From Pseudoalteromonas sp. MSK9-3 (GTDB lineage: Bacteria; Pseudomonadota; Gammaproteobacteria; Enterobacterales; Alteromonadaceae): 64,000 nucleotides of DNA. A model generated the notes under the pieces. The model saw only the letters and a program-made list of their open reading frames with translations. It searched no databases and was not told the DNA's origin. The stretch is from the NCBI RefSeq assembly GCF_003590335.1, contig NZ_MIET01000024.1, positions 186,001 to 250,000 on the forward strand, written 5' to 3'. Positions 16,540 through 26,443 of this stretch are shown in pieces. A program made the position numbers and the translations under genes. Each line of letters starts with the position of its first letter. The stretch's first letter is position 1.

Positions 16540-17658
16540 ATGTTGAGTAATTATTTACAAATGATGGTAGAGCAGCAGGCCTCTGATTTATTTGTGTCAA
16601 GTGGCTTAGCGGTGAGCGCAAAGATTGATGGGGAGTTAAGAGCGTTTGATGATCAAATATTAGATGCTGATACATCACTTGCGATTGTAGAATCGGCTAT
16701 GAGTGATAAGCAAAAAGCACAGTTCCATACTGAAAAAGAGTGTAATTTTGCGATTGCCACAGAAGAAGGGCGCTTTCGGGTATCTGCTTTTTGGCAGCGT
16801 GATTGTGCTGGGATGGTACTGCGACGGATTGTCACAAAAATTCCAGATGTGAATGACTTAGGTCTACCTTCTACGCTCACTGATGTGATCATGGCAAAGC
16901 GCGGTTTATTGTTATTTGTGGGCGGTACTGGTACAGGTAAATCGACTTCATTGGCGGCATTAATTGGTTATAGAAATAGAAATCAGCGCGGTCATATATT
17001 AACCATAGAAGATCCCATTGAGTTTGTGCATGAACACGCTAAAAGTATTATTACACAAAGGGAAGTAGGCTTAGATACCGAGAGCTTTGAAGCCGCTTTG
17101 AAAAGCTCGTTACGTCAGGCACCTGATGTCATTTTGATTGGTGAAATTCGCTCTCAAGAAACCATGGAATACGCACTAAGCTTTGCTGAAACTGGGCATT
17201 TGTGTGTGGCTACCCTGCATGCGAATAATGCAAATCAGGCCATAGATCGAATCATGCACTTGGTGCCCAAAGAAAAGCACGACAAATTAAAATATGATCT
17301 TGCGCTTAATTTACGTGCAATTGTCGCACAACAGCTTGTTCCCTCTTCAAAAGGAGATGGGCGAGAAGCTGCCATAGAGGTATTACTTAATTCTCCATTA
17401 GTTGCGGAGCTGATCAAAAAGGGGGATATTGGGGGGATCAAAGAAGCGATGAGTAAATCACGTGATATTGGCATGCAAACCTTTGATCAGGCTTTATTTG
17501 AACTCTATAAGCAGCAACGTGTAAATTATGCCGATGCGCTCCACCATGCAGATTCACCAAATGATTTACGTCTTATGATTAAACTGCAAAATAATGAGCA
17601 GCAAGGTGCGGGTTTCTTGCAAGGTGTGACGGTCGATGGCTTGGATTCAAAGAACTAA
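16540..17658 (+). CDS. pilU: PilU, PilT-dependent pilus retraction ATPase
   Basis: The second retraction ATPase of type IV pili, thought to act together with PilT. Its Walker A is G-G-T-G-T-G-K-S-T-S. The Asp box (I-L-T-I-E-D-P-I-E-F-V-H) and the later A-T-L-H-A-N-N-A-N-Q-A stretch are all present. At 372 residues it is longer than PilT because of a C-terminal tail, as usual for PilU. It lies just downstream of pilT in the same operon. Its last 23 bases overlap the next gene. Confidence 0.94.
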   Translation: MLSNYLQMMVEQQASDLFVSSGLAVSAKIDGELRAFDDQILDADTSLAIVESAMSDKQKAQFHTEKECNFAIATEEGRFRVSAFWQRDCAGMVLRRIVTKIPDVNDLGLPSTLTDVIMAKRGLLLFVGGTGTGKSTSLAALIGYRNRNQRGHILTIEDPIEFVHEHAKSIITQREVGLDTESFEAALKSSLRQAPDVILIGEIRSQETMEYALSFAETGHLCVATLHANNANQAIDRIMHLVPKEKHDKLKYDLALNLRAIVAQQLVPSSKGDGREAAIEVLLNSPLVAELIKKGDIGGIKEAMSKSRDIGMQTFDQALFELYKQQRVNYADALHHADSPNDLRLMIKLQNNEQQGAGFLQGVTVDGLDSKN

Positions 17659-18535
17659 GCAAATACTATGCATCGTTTTATTTTCACTACTGCCGAGTGT
17701 TTACGGCAGTAGTGAAACAAGTGTGCAAATGTATATAAGAGATGATGTCTACGCTGACTATCAAAAGTTTTTGGCGGGTCGTTCTGCGCTAGATATTACC
17801 GATTTTAGTGGCGGTTATATTCGCCGAGATGTGGTCGATATGATCATCGTTCAGCAAGCGCTATTGTTGGGCGGGTTTAAAAAAACGTTCATCTATCAGA
17901 CTGGGGACGTTAACTTCAGAAATACGTCTTTACTTCGTCAAGGAAAACTCCTACTGAGCTTTGATAGCTATTGGCTTGCAGATGCTAGAGCAGAGCAATC
18001 ACATGTATTTATTAGTGATGCAGTGATCGAATATGGCCAATATTATGGCGGTATTTATTATGCACCAGATAATGTGCGGGTACAGAAGGTTAAGCAGCTA
18101 GATGATTTAGCTGAGCTCACCGCAGTAAGTACGCCGCGTTGGCGTACAGATTGGCAAACATTGAGTTTATTGCCATTAAAACGGTTAGCTGTTGAACATA
18201 GTTGGGTGGCACAAGCACATATGGTGAGTATGCAGTGGGTGGATTTTATGCTGATGCCGCTGATGCCAAGCAAAGGTAATGAGTATAAATTAGCGGATAT
18301 TCATTTGGTTGCCCATAAAGATTTAGTGGTGTTATTGTTAGGGAGTCGTCATTTTGTGGTCTCTCGACACCATGTTGATGGCGAGCGAGCATTTAAAGCA
18401 CTGCAAATAGGGTTGCATATATTAAGAGAAAAAGGCGCGATCAGAAAAGCGTACAAAGAAGCGGGATTTATTCCTGATCTCAGCCAGTTTAAAGTGTTAA
18501 ATGCCACCGATATGCAATTAATAGAATCACGTTAA
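17636..18535 (+). CDS. secreted protein resembling a periplasmic substrate-binding domain
   Basis: I do not recognise a named family. It has an N-terminal signal peptide (about 1-24) and no other membrane segment. The globular part (about 275 residues) has the layout of an extracellular solute-binding protein type 3, the fold also used as a sensor. One example is the late G-L-H-I-L-R-E-K-G-A-I-R-K-A-Y-K-E-A-G, typical of the end of that fold. It overlaps pilU by 23 bp, so it is probably co-transcribed with the pilus retraction genes. A role in pili is only inferred from that context. Confidence 0.6.
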   Translation: MAWIQRTKQILCIVLFSLLPSVYGSSETSVQMYIRDDVYADYQKFLAGRSALDITDFSGGYIRRDVVDMIIVQQALLLGGFKKTFIYQTGDVNFRNTSLLRQGKLLLSFDSYWLADARAEQSHVFISDAVIEYGQYYGGIYYAPDNVRVQKVKQLDDLAELTAVSTPRWRTDWQTLSLLPLKRLAVEHSWVAQAHMVSMQWVDFMLMPLMPSKGNEYKLADIHLVAHKDLVVLLLGSRHFVVSRHHVDGERAFKALQIGLHILREKGAIRKAYKEAGFIPDLSQFKVLNATDMQLIESR

Positions 18536-18551
18536 GTTAATATCGGCTGGT

Positions 18552-18998
18552 TTATTGCCATAAGCTTTCAAAGTAGCTTTCTAAAATAATGACCGCAGAC
18601 ATCCCGTCTACATTGCCTTTTCCGAGGTTTTTATATCCACCTTGCTCAAATAGTCGAGCTTTCGCATCAGCGGTGGTTAATCGTTCATCTTGAGTTTCTA
18701 CCGCGATTTTAAAGTGGTTGTGCAAGCGGTTACCAAACTTTTTAGCGGCAAATGTCACATGTTGATTAGTACCATCCATATTGAGAGGAAGCCCAACCAC
18801 AATTAAATCTGGTTGCCATTGCTCAATGTGGATGGCAATGTCATCCCAATTAGGAATACCGTCACGGGCTTTTACCGCGCCAATACTGCTGGCTGTTCCG
18901 GTAACCTCTTGTCCTATTGCCATACCAATACTGGTAGTGCCAAAATCAAAGCCCATTATAGTGCGTTGGCCTTGCGGTGTTTTTTCTTTCTTAGTCAT
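18552..18998 (-). CDS. ruvX: RuvX/YqgF, Holliday junction resolvase-like nuclease
   Basis: An RNase H-fold nuclease, in E. coli involved in 16S rRNA 5' end maturation and also described as a resolvase homologue. The first strand holds [11 protein letters not shown] with the catalytic Asp. [11 protein letters not shown], the D-E-R-L-T-T motif and the late D-G-M-S-A-V with another acidic residue are present. The 148 residues are normal. It lies 5 bp downstream of yqgE in the leftward rsmE-gshB-yqgE-ruvX set. Confidence 0.92.
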   Translation of the reverse strand: MTKKEKTPQGQRTIMGFDFGTTSIGMAIGQEVTGTASSIGAVKARDGIPNWDDIAIHIEQWQPDLIVVGLPLNMDGTNQHVTFAAKKFGNRLHNHFKIAVETQDERLTTADAKARLFEQGGYKNLGKGNVDGMSAVIILESYFESLWQ

Positions 18999-19003
18999 AA
19001 ATT

Positions 19004-19561
19004 TTAAGCATGTCCAGCTTGTGAACTCAGTTGTGTAATATCAATACCGAGCATTTGAACTGCTTTTTCCCATCTTTTTTCTGGCGGTGTATCGAATATT
19101 ATACCTGATTGGGCTTCAATCACGAGCCATGAGTTTTCAAGTAGTTCAAGCTCCAATTGACCTCTTTCCCACCCAGCGTACCCAAGCGTAATCAAAAATG
19201 AGTCAGGGCTATTGCTGGTGGTTAACGAAGCGAGTACATCTTTAGAGGTGGTTATCATAATGTCAGAGCTGAGCTCCTGACTAGATGAGTAACCGGGCTT
19301 CGGGGTATGTAAAACAAAACCACGGTCAGTATGCACCGGACCACCGGCAAAAACCTGTTGCTGTGCAGAAGAATTTGATTTGTCATTATCAATGTCAATT
19401 TTATCAAGCAATTCACCCACAGTAACGTCAATGGGATGATTGACGACCAACCCCATTGCACCGTCTTCATTGTGTTCGCAAATGTAGGTGACCGTTTGCT
19501 TGAAGAAAGGGTCTTGTAGACTGGGCATTGCGATTAAAAAGTGATTTTCTAACGATTGCAT
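19004..19561 (-). CDS. yqgE: YqgE/AlgH family protein (DUF179)
   Basis: Member of the widely conserved YqgE/AlgH family, with no settled biochemical role. The opening L-x-x-H-F-L-I-A-M-P, then [11 protein letters not shown] and [10 protein letters not shown], are the family signature. G-G-P-V-x-x-D-R-G-F-V-L-H and L-G-Y-A-G-W follow. At 185 residues it is full length. Its usual partner ruvX is next in line. Confidence 0.93.
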   Translation of the reverse strand: MQSLENHFLIAMPSLQDPFFKQTVTYICEHNEDGAMGLVVNHPIDVTVGELLDKIDIDNDKSNSSAQQQVFAGGPVHTDRGFVLHTPKPGYSSSQELSSDIMITTSKDVLASLTTSNSPDSFLITLGYAGWERGQLELELLENSWLVIEAQSGIIFDTPPEKRWEKAVQMLGIDITQLSSQAGHA

Positions 19562-19582
19562 AGGCAGACCCTCTTTATCTTT

Positions 19583-20539
19583 TTATTGAGTATGGTTTAA
19601 TTTGCGCGCAATGGCATCAAAAAGTTTGTCCATAATTGAGATATCATACGCCGCTTCTATTTCTTTGACGCAGGTTGGTGCTGTAACATTTATCTCTGTG
19701 AGCTTATTGCCAATGATATCTAAACCAACAAATACCAATCCTTTTGCTTTTAACGTGGGTGCGACAGCTTCTGCGATTTTACGGTCGTCTTCACTAATTG
19801 GACGAGCTTCACCACGGCCGCCAGCCGCTAAATTGCCTCGAGTTTCACCGCCTTGTGGAATTCTAGCCAAGCAATAAGGGATCACTTCACCATCAACAAC
19901 CAGCACTCGTTTATCACCTTGTTTTATTTCAGGAATAAACTGTTGTGCCATGGCAAAGCGGCTACCATGTTCTGTGAGCGTTTCACAGATCACCCCAATA
20001 TTAGGGTCATCATGCTTAACTCTAAAAATGGATGCGCCGCCCATTCCATCGAGTGGTTTGAGGATAATATCTTGATGCTTATCTAGAAAGCTTCTGATCT
20101 GGGCTTGTGAACGGGTTACTAATGTATCTGGGGTATGTTCACTGAACCACGCAGTAAATAATTTTTCATTGGCATCACGTAGGCTTTGTGGTTTGTTAAT
20201 AATCAAAGTTCCAGCTTGCTCTGCTCGCTCAAGCATATACGTTGCGTAGATATATTCGGTATCAAATGGCGGATCTTTGCGCATTAAGATTACGTCTAGT
20301 TCGCTCAGGGCAACACTTTGCTTTTCTTCAAGTTGATACCAATTGGTTTCATCATCGAATACTTGGGCTTTAGCTGCTGTTGCCATGGCATTACCTTGGT
20401 ATAAATAGAGATCATCCATCTCCATGTAATACAGCTCATAACCTCTTGCTTGGGCTGCCATCATCATGGCAAAGCCGGTGTCTTTTTTAATATTAAAACC
20501 ACTGATTGGATCTGAGATGATCCCTAACTTTTTTGCCAT
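19583..20539 (-). CDS. gshB: GshB, glutathione synthetase
   Basis: Joins gamma-glutamylcysteine and glycine with ATP, the second step of glutathione synthesis. It is an ATP-grasp enzyme. The N-terminal domain contains R-K-D-P-P-F-D-T-E-Y. The central L-K-P-L-D-G-M-G-G and the C-terminal N-V-T-A-P-T-C-V-K-E-I match bacterial GshB; E. coli has T-S-P-T-C rather than T-A-P-T-C. The 318 residues are normal. It sits between yqgE and rsmE. Confidence 0.96.
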   Translation of the reverse strand: MAKKLGIISDPISGFNIKKDTGFAMMMAAQARGYELYYMEMDDLYLYQGNAMATAAKAQVFDDETNWYQLEEKQSVALSELDVILMRKDPPFDTEYIYATYMLERAEQAGTLIINKPQSLRDANEKLFTAWFSEHTPDTLVTRSQAQIRSFLDKHQDIILKPLDGMGGASIFRVKHDDPNIGVICETLTEHGSRFAMAQQFIPEIKQGDKRVLVVDGEVIPYCLARIPQGGETRGNLAAGGRGEARPISEDDRKIAEAVAPTLKAKGLVFVGLDIIGNKLTEINVTAPTCVKEIEAAYDISIMDKLFDAIARKLNHTQ

Positions 20540-20599
20540 GTTGATACCTATTATTTACCTTAGAATTATTATCAGAGATATGGGGATCATCAGAAAAAA

Positions 20600-21334
20600 T
20601 TAAAGAGCCAAATCACCAAATTGCAATTGCAATGCACTGAGTACCGTTAAAGCGGCGGTTTCAGTGCGCAGTACTCTTGGGCCAAGCCTCACATCAATAA
20701 AGCCTTGTTCAGTGGTATTTTCCATCTCAGGATCTGTAAATCCGCCTTCTGGGCCAACGACAAAACGAATGCCTTTTTCCGGTTCAGGCAGTGTTTTTAT
20801 ACTATGCTGAGCGCGCGGGTGTAATGTGAGTTTTAATTCATCACTTGGTTGTGCTAACCATTCATGGAGTTCAGTCGGTGGGTGAACTATCGTGATGATG
20901 TTGCGTCCAGATTGCTCAGCAGCAGCAATGGCTATTTTTTGCCATTGTTGATGCTTTTTGTGCAGGCGTTCACCTGATAGTTTTACGCCACAGCGGGTGG
21001 TGAATAAAGGCGTGATCTCTGTAATACCAAGCTCGACCGCTTTTTGAATCGTAAAGTCCATTTTATCACCGCGAGAAATACCTTGCCCTAAGTGTACGTG
21101 CAAAGGCGATTCACAGCCTTTATCTTCAAATTTAATGGGTGTAACACTGACTTTCTTTTTCGTTATCTCGGAGATCTCACACAAGTATTCACCGCCTTGA
21201 TTATTAAACAGGGAAACCTGCTCACCTACTTTCATACGTAATACGCGAGCAATGTGGCCTGCGGCATCATCATCAAGGTAAAGGGCAGTATTTAAGGTTA
21301 TCTCTGATGGTTGATAGATGTGTGGAACGCGCAT
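20600..21334 (-). CDS. rsmE: RsmE, 16S rRNA m3U1498 methyltransferase
   Basis: SPOUT-family methyltransferase that modifies U1498 of 16S rRNA with S-adenosylmethionine. An N-terminal PUA-like domain (1-70) precedes the knot domain. The SAM-binding V-G-P-E-G-G-F-T-D-P-E and the closing L-G-P-R-V-L-R-T-E-T-A-A are clear. The 244 residues are normal. It lies upstream of gshB in the same direction, with a 60-bp gap. Confidence 0.95.
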   Translation of the reverse strand: MRVPHIYQPSEITLNTALYLDDDAAGHIARVLRMKVGEQVSLFNNQGGEYLCEISEITKKKVSVTPIKFEDKGCESPLHVHLGQGISRGDKMDFTIQKAVELGITEITPLFTTRCGVKLSGERLHKKHQQWQKIAIAAAEQSGRNIITIVHPPTELHEWLAQPSDELKLTLHPRAQHSIKTLPEPEKGIRFVVGPEGGFTDPEMENTTEQGFIDVRLGPRVLRTETAALTVLSALQLQFGDLAL

Positions 21335-21424
21335 AATTGTCCTGATATAACGGGGAATTCGCCAATATTAAGCGTTCATGACGCCGTCGTCTAGTCATTC
21401 TCAAGCAGATGTAAACGAGTGGGG

Positions 21425-21856
21425 TTATGTAATGTCCTCGCTTTCATTAAAGTGGCAGGATAAATGGTTATTATGTCCATGAGACGAGATCAGTGTGTAG
21501 TGATAACCATCAGCAGTTTGTTCAACGAGATAACGCTTGGGGTGCAATGAATCAAGAATAAACAATTGTGCTTCACTTGCTAAATGGTAATCAACTGAGG
21601 AGATCAACACGCCTTGAATTGTATGGTGTTCATGTAAGTAAGTAGCCAGCTCAGACACACTAATTTCATTAGCGAAGTCACAGTAGCTGTAGTCACTAAT
21701 GAGGTTATCGAACATCATTTTCACCAAATGACGGGTGTTGTCACCCGCCACAATGAGGTTATTAGCTTCATTGTTAGCTTTTAGGTGCTCAGTAAATTCT
21801 CGGCTAAACTCCGAGTTACTATCAACCAGTAGAAAGTTGTCGAGATTAATTGACAT
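21425..21856 (-). CDS. hypothetical protein beside a DUF350 membrane protein
   Basis: A 143-residue soluble acidic protein I cannot assign. It has no signal or membrane segment. Its pattern (L-L-V-D-S-N at the start, S-E-L-A-T-Y-L, G-V-L-I-S-S-V-D, a late Y-H-Y-T-L-I-S-S-H-G-H) hints at a receiver-like or S-adenosylmethionine decarboxylase-like alpha/beta fold, but this is weak. The ATG at 21856 has AAGGTGG at good spacing. It starts 34 bp downstream of the DUF350 gene and is probably co-transcribed. His-rich C-terminus (H-G-H-N-N-H). Confidence 0.6.
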   Translation of the reverse strand: MSINLDNFLLVDSNSEFSREFTEHLKANNEANNLIVAGDNTRHLVKMMFDNLISDYSYCDFANEISVSELATYLHEHHTIQGVLISSVDYHLASEAQLFILDSLHPKRYLVEQTADGYHYTLISSHGHNNHLSCHFNESEDIT

Positions 21857-21890
21857 AGCGCCACCTTGTGAAGTCTTATCCAATTGCAGA

Positions 21891-22784
21891 CTACACAGAA
21901 AACATGTTTATAAGTAAATAGCCTATTGCTGCGAAAACAGCAAATTCTAAACAGGCGACACCAATATTATCTTGATGGTCAACTTCAAGCCCAATGTTCA
22001 CTTTTGGTAAGGATAAATGCAGTAAAATGGTACTGGCAATATACAGTAGCGCCCACATTGCCCCACAATGTAAAACAACCGAAAAAAGGTTCTCTACAAC
22101 CGTTGCGCCATGGTACGGAGCACTGTGTAACCCTGCATAAATTGCTAGGGCTAATCCAATGGTTTTACCAGCGTAACGGATCCCAATTGAGGTATTGGCT
22201 AAATTAAAGTTTTGTTGTAAAGAAGCACCTTGGTTTACTTTTGCAAAGCGACTTTCACGCAGTTTACTATCGAGTGCAAAAATTCCCTGCAGCAAGATAA
22301 AGCCTAATGTAACAACCAATAAATCACTGATCCCACGTGGGTGGACCCAGTGATATAGTGCTAAGACTAAAATACAGTTTGCGATGAGCATCCCTGAGTC
22401 GACCAAAGCGGCACAAATATTTTGCTTTAATATGGCTTGCCCTTCATTGAATTTATATAAAATCCACTTTCTATGAATGTACTGGCCAATCGAGATGTAA
22501 GTTAAGATAAGCAGCAGTAAAAGTGTTGCACGTAAAGGCTGTTTTTGAGCCGTCGCCATGCTTATATCGTCAAATAGGTATGCAATGCTTATGCATATGA
22601 CCGCAATTTGGCATGCGTAGTTAATCCCTAAGGCAAAGTTATCTCTTTTCGCTATTTCTTCATGCAATATCTGTTTTGCTTTATATTGCACAACCAAACG
22701 CAGTGCCACAACAACTAAGCAAATCACTGAAAAACTGCTAATAATGGCAAAAAAATTGATGTTAGTTAGAGACAAATAGCTCAT
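21891..22784 (-). CDS. DUF350 family membrane protein (YjfL-like repeat)
   Basis: About 297 residues from ATG 22784, with roughly eight membrane segments arranged as two similar halves. Each half has the pattern 'G.NYA.Q', 'G..YA...IGL', as in DUF350 proteins. In other bacteria DUF350 genes sit beside polyamine-synthesis-like genes and potassium-channel genes, but the role is unknown. TTG 22832 is a possible earlier start without a good ribosome site. It is divergent from glnE. Confidence 0.7.
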   Translation of the reverse strand: MSYLSLTNINFFAIISSFSVICLVVVALRLVVQYKAKQILHEEIAKRDNFALGINYACQIAVICISIAYLFDDISMATAQKQPLRATLLLLLILTYISIGQYIHRKWILYKFNEGQAILKQNICAALVDSGMLIANCILVLALYHWVHPRGISDLLVVTLGFILLQGIFALDSKLRESRFAKVNQGASLQQNFNLANTSIGIRYAGKTIGLALAIYAGLHSAPYHGATVVENLFSVVLHCGAMWALLYIASTILLHLSLPKVNIGLEVDHQDNIGVACLEFAVFAAIGYLLINMFSV

Positions 22785-22864
22785 GGGCACTGTACTGTTA
22801 ATGATGAATGTTATTACTATAACGACTCCCAACTTATTGAGCCACCGGGCAATGGAGATTTTTT

Positions 22865-25663
22865 ATGCAATACCGTGAATTGCCATCAGATTTACAGTCA
22901 TTAGCTATTGAGCGTTGGCAAGGCGTTTATCCAGAACACCGTATTGAGCACCCGATAGCACAATTGATGGCCTTGAGTGACTTTGCATTTCGACTATTAC
23001 AACAACACCCTCAGCTGGGTTGGTGGCTATTAGATGCTGAACAAATGCAACAGCGTGAAGTGCCCGCGCCATTGCCTGAAGAATTAACGACCTTAAGTGA
23101 ACAAGATTGCTTTCAACTATTGCGGCAATATCGTCAAAAATATTGGTTAAAAGTGATGTGGCTCGATTTTGTTTGCAAAAATGATATTTCAGACAGTATT
23201 CGTTACATTTCTAAATTATCAGAGTGCTTAATTGACGCTGCCAATTGTTGGGCGTTTTCTCAAACGGTCAAGCAATGCGGCGCGCCGCTTGATGAAGCGG
23301 GCAATATCTTACCTATGCTGGTTTTGGGCATGGGTAAACTCGGTGGTGGCGAGTTGAATTTTTCTTCTGATATCGATTTGATATTTACCTACCCCAAAAA
23401 TAGTGTGACCAGTGGGGGTCGTAAACAATATGAAGCACAAGTCTTTTACACGAAAGTGGCACGAAAACTGATTGCAGCGCTGGATCAGGTGACGGTAGAT
23501 GGACAAGTGTTTCGTGTTGATATGCGGTTACGGCCATTTGGAGAAAGTGGCCCATTAGTGATGAGCTTTGCCGCAATGGAAGATTATTATCAAGATCAAG
23601 GTCGAGAGTGGGAACGTTATGCCATGCTCAAAGCGCGGGTATTAGGCCCGCACACCCCATATAGTGATGAGTTTAAAAAGTTACTTAGGCCTTTTGTATA
23701 TCGCCGTTATATAGATTTTTCAGTCATTGAATCGCTTAGAAAAATGAAACAAATGATTGGTCAAGAGGTCAGGCGCAAGGGGCTTGTTAATAATATCAAG
23801 TTAGGTGCGGGGGGTATTCGAGAGGTTGAGTTCATCATTCAAGCGTTGCAAATGGTGCGTGGGGGGCGTGATGTGGCTTTACAAACGCCTTCTTTGTTAG
23901 CGGCACTAGAGCAACTCATGCATTTAGATATATTACCTGCTGAAACAGCACAATTATTGGCTCGTGACTATTTATTTTTACGCCGAGTTGAGCAGTACCT
24001 GCAGGCATTTGATGATCAACAAACACAAACATTACCAGACAGCGGCATAGATATTGAGCGCTTGAATTTCTTACTTGAAACAGATGGTTTCGCGAAGAGC
24101 CTTGCATGTATTGACCAGACAATGAAGTCGGTTAGAGAAGAATTTGCCTTGGTGATTGGTGAGCAGCCACAAGAGCAGAACCCGTGTGAAGAAAGTTATG
24201 GTTTTGCTTGGTTAGAAAGTGATTTTTCAAGCTTTGGTGATGATTTGACTGATGATGTGTCACAGCAATGGAGCCTAAGACTCGACGAGTTTAAAACCAG
24301 TTTGCGCAAGCGCCAAATGGGTACAAGAGGCCGCGATATACTTGATAAGCTCATGCCTCATTTGTTGGAGCTGTTAGTAACCAAAAAAGCATCATTTGAT
24401 GTTTTTAATCATGTGCTTAAGGTGATAAGTACGGTTGTTTCTCGCACCACATATTTAGAGTTGTTGTATGAAAACCAAGGGGCGCTGAAACAGTTAATTA
24501 GTCTATGTGGCCATAGTCGTTGGATAGCGGAGCACATCGCTAAATACCCTATTTTACTTGATGAGTTATTGGACCCCGCAGCATTGTATAAGCCGCTCCC
24601 GTTATCGGCGTATAAAGACGAAATTAGACATCAATTTTTGCGAATAGAACCTGATGATTTAGAGCTACAAATGGAAGCTTTACGACAGTTTAAGCAAACC
24701 CACCAATTACGTATTGCAGCAGCAGATGCAACTGGGGTAATAAGTGTTACTACAGTTAGCAATCACTTAACTGCATTGGCTGAAGCAATCATTAATCAAG
24801 CTGTAGACTTAGCATGGCAACAAATGAAAACCCGTTATGGTGAGCCGACAGGTGCTACTGAGGCTAAGAAAGGCTTTGCTGTTATCGCTTATGGCAAAGC
24901 GGGCGGCCTAGAGCTTGGCTATGACTCAGATCTTGATTTGGTTTTTGTACATAATCGTGATGGTGACAGTGATACCGACGGAGTTAAGTCTATTTCATCG
25001 CGGCAATTTTATCTTAAGTTAGCACAGCGCTTAATGCATTTATTTAATACTAAAACGGCGTCAGGTATTTTGTATGAGTTAGACACACGTCTTCGTCCTG
25101 AAGGAAATTCAGGGCTTCTTGCTATTAATTTAGAAAGTTACTTCAACTATCAACAAACTCAAGCGTGGACATGGGAGCATCAAGCACTTGTGCGTGCGAG
25201 GATGGTATTAGCTGAACCCAGTATGCAACAACGCTTTGATGAAATAAGAAATAGTATTTTGAGGCAACGTCGTGATAAGGACAAGCTACAACAAGATGTG
25301 TCACAAATGCGGGAGAAAATGCGTAGGCATTTGTCTCAAGATTCGAAGTCTCAATTTGACTTAAAGCAAGGTCATGGAGGTATGACAGACATTGAATTTG
25401 TTGCCCAATACTTAGTGCTAAATTATGCTCATCAGTCACCTGAGCTGACACGTTATACTGATAATATTCGTATTTTTGAATGTGCAGAACGAGATGGAAT
25501 TCTCTGCAAAGAGGAAAAGCAGTTATTAATCGATGCGTATTGTTTATATCGAGACACTTATCATCAGCAAAGTTTAGACCAGCAAGGACGGTGTATTGAG
25601 ATGAATGATACCTTTAAGTTGCTTGCTGATGGTGTGCGCAACATATTTGAAAGGTGTTTATAA
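22865..25663 (+). CDS. glnE: GlnE, glutamine synthetase adenylyltransferase/deadenylylase
   Basis: Adds and removes AMP on glutamine synthetase in response to PII, so it controls nitrogen assimilation. Two nucleotidyltransferase domains are visible. The first, with G-K-L-G-G-G-E-L-N-F and S-D-I-D-L-I-F near residue 160-175, is the deadenylylation domain. The second, with G-K-A-G-G-L-E-L-G-Y and S-D-L-D-L-V-F near 675-690, is the adenylylation domain. The 932 residues are normal. ATG 22865 follows GGAGAT at good spacing. Confidence 0.96.
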   Translation: MQYRELPSDLQSLAIERWQGVYPEHRIEHPIAQLMALSDFAFRLLQQHPQLGWWLLDAEQMQQREVPAPLPEELTTLSEQDCFQLLRQYRQKYWLKVMWLDFVCKNDISDSIRYISKLSECLIDAANCWAFSQTVKQCGAPLDEAGNILPMLVLGMGKLGGGELNFSSDIDLIFTYPKNSVTSGGRKQYEAQVFYTKVARKLIAALDQVTVDGQVFRVDMRLRPFGESGPLVMSFAAMEDYYQDQGREWERYAMLKARVLGPHTPYSDEFKKLLRPFVYRRYIDFSVIESLRKMKQMIGQEVRRKGLVNNIKLGAGGIREVEFIIQALQMVRGGRDVALQTPSLLAALEQLMHLDILPAETAQLLARDYLFLRRVEQYLQAFDDQQTQTLPDSGIDIERLNFLLETDGFAKSLACIDQTMKSVREEFALVIGEQPQEQNPCEESYGFAWLESDFSSFGDDLTDDVSQQWSLRLDEFKTSLRKRQMGTRGRDILDKLMPHLLELLVTKKASFDVFNHVLKVISTVVSRTTYLELLYENQGALKQLISLCGHSRWIAEHIAKYPILLDELLDPAALYKPLPLSAYKDEIRHQFLRIEPDDLELQMEALRQFKQTHQLRIAAADATGVISVTTVSNHLTALAEAIINQAVDLAWQQMKTRYGEPTGATEAKKGFAVIAYGKAGGLELGYDSDLDLVFVHNRDGDSDTDGVKSISSRQFYLKLAQRLMHLFNTKTASGILYELDTRLRPEGNSGLLAINLESYFNYQQTQAWTWEHQALVRARMVLAEPSMQQRFDEIRNSILRQRRDKDKLQQDVSQMREKMRRHLSQDSKSQFDLKQGHGGMTDIEFVAQYLVLNYAHQSPELTRYTDNIRIFECAERDGILCKEEKQLLIDAYCLYRDTYHQQSLDQQGRCIEMNDTFKLLADGVRNIFERCL

Positions 25664-26443
25664 TAAGAAGAATGCAGAGTCAATAACCGTTTAAATTGTG
25701 CTCAAAGCTATCTTTGTTCTTATGTCGTCATAGCATAGGGGACGTTTTTATTGAGTACAGACGTTACCATTTTTTGCAATGACAGGCAGTCAAACATACT
25801 TGGCTGGAAGGTATTCACTGTGGACACCTGTAAAGCTAAGCTGCCCAATGATAAAAACACCACACCACTTTAGTTAGTTTGTCGCTTTCTACTTTTGCCA
25901 AAGTAGAAAGCTAATGTTAAATCCTGCCAGTTACCTTTTATATGTTGGTGAATGATATTCTTGAATGTCTATTGTCTTTATGACAATTAAACGTTATGCG
26001 AGCTTGGCTGAAACTTGAAATATTTTGTATAAATCAGCCTGTAGGAGGTAACTATTTCTTCGGATTTAAAATAAATTCTTTTAAAACAGATTCTTAGCTT
26101 TTTTTATTATGAATAATTTATAAGTATTCATAAGTTGTTTGATTCCCTCTTTATCCCGTAAAGTTCACTTAAGCCCAGACTTATATGGCCATGGACGAAT
26201 TAACGGAATTTAAAGGAATATAAACAAAGCATGTGGCGAAACAGTAATGGTACCAGTAAATACATTGATACTTTACAACACAGTGACCGTAGTGAGTTCA
26301 TATAAATAATGATGAGTTGAAAAAGGTACGTACCACTGAATCTTTTGTTTATAGAGAACTGATTATGGGCGTGAACCATTTTAATTTATGTGGCAAATGG
26401 TTCAGAACAATTTCATAAAAATAAAATTATTAAGGGATATACA
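25664..26443. other. 780-bp spacer without a recognisable gene
   Basis: No convincing coding frame is seen on either strand. The sequence is AT-rich toward 26443. It contains one perfect hairpin (25884-25911, listed separately) and otherwise nothing I can name. The last part must hold the promoter of the secreted protein gene at 26444. Confidence 0.5.
25884..25911. repeat. perfect inverted repeat, 12-bp stem and 4-base loop
   Basis: GCTTTCTACTTT and AAAGTAGAAAGC surround TGCC. There is no T-run, so it is not a classical terminator. It lies 220 bp after glnE and could be part of a small RNA or an old repeat element. Confidence 0.6.

Noticed and set aside
15479..17658. pilT and pilU as a recent tandem duplication
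   Set aside because: The two proteins are clearly diverged and match the distinct PilT and PilU subfamilies, a very old and common pair.
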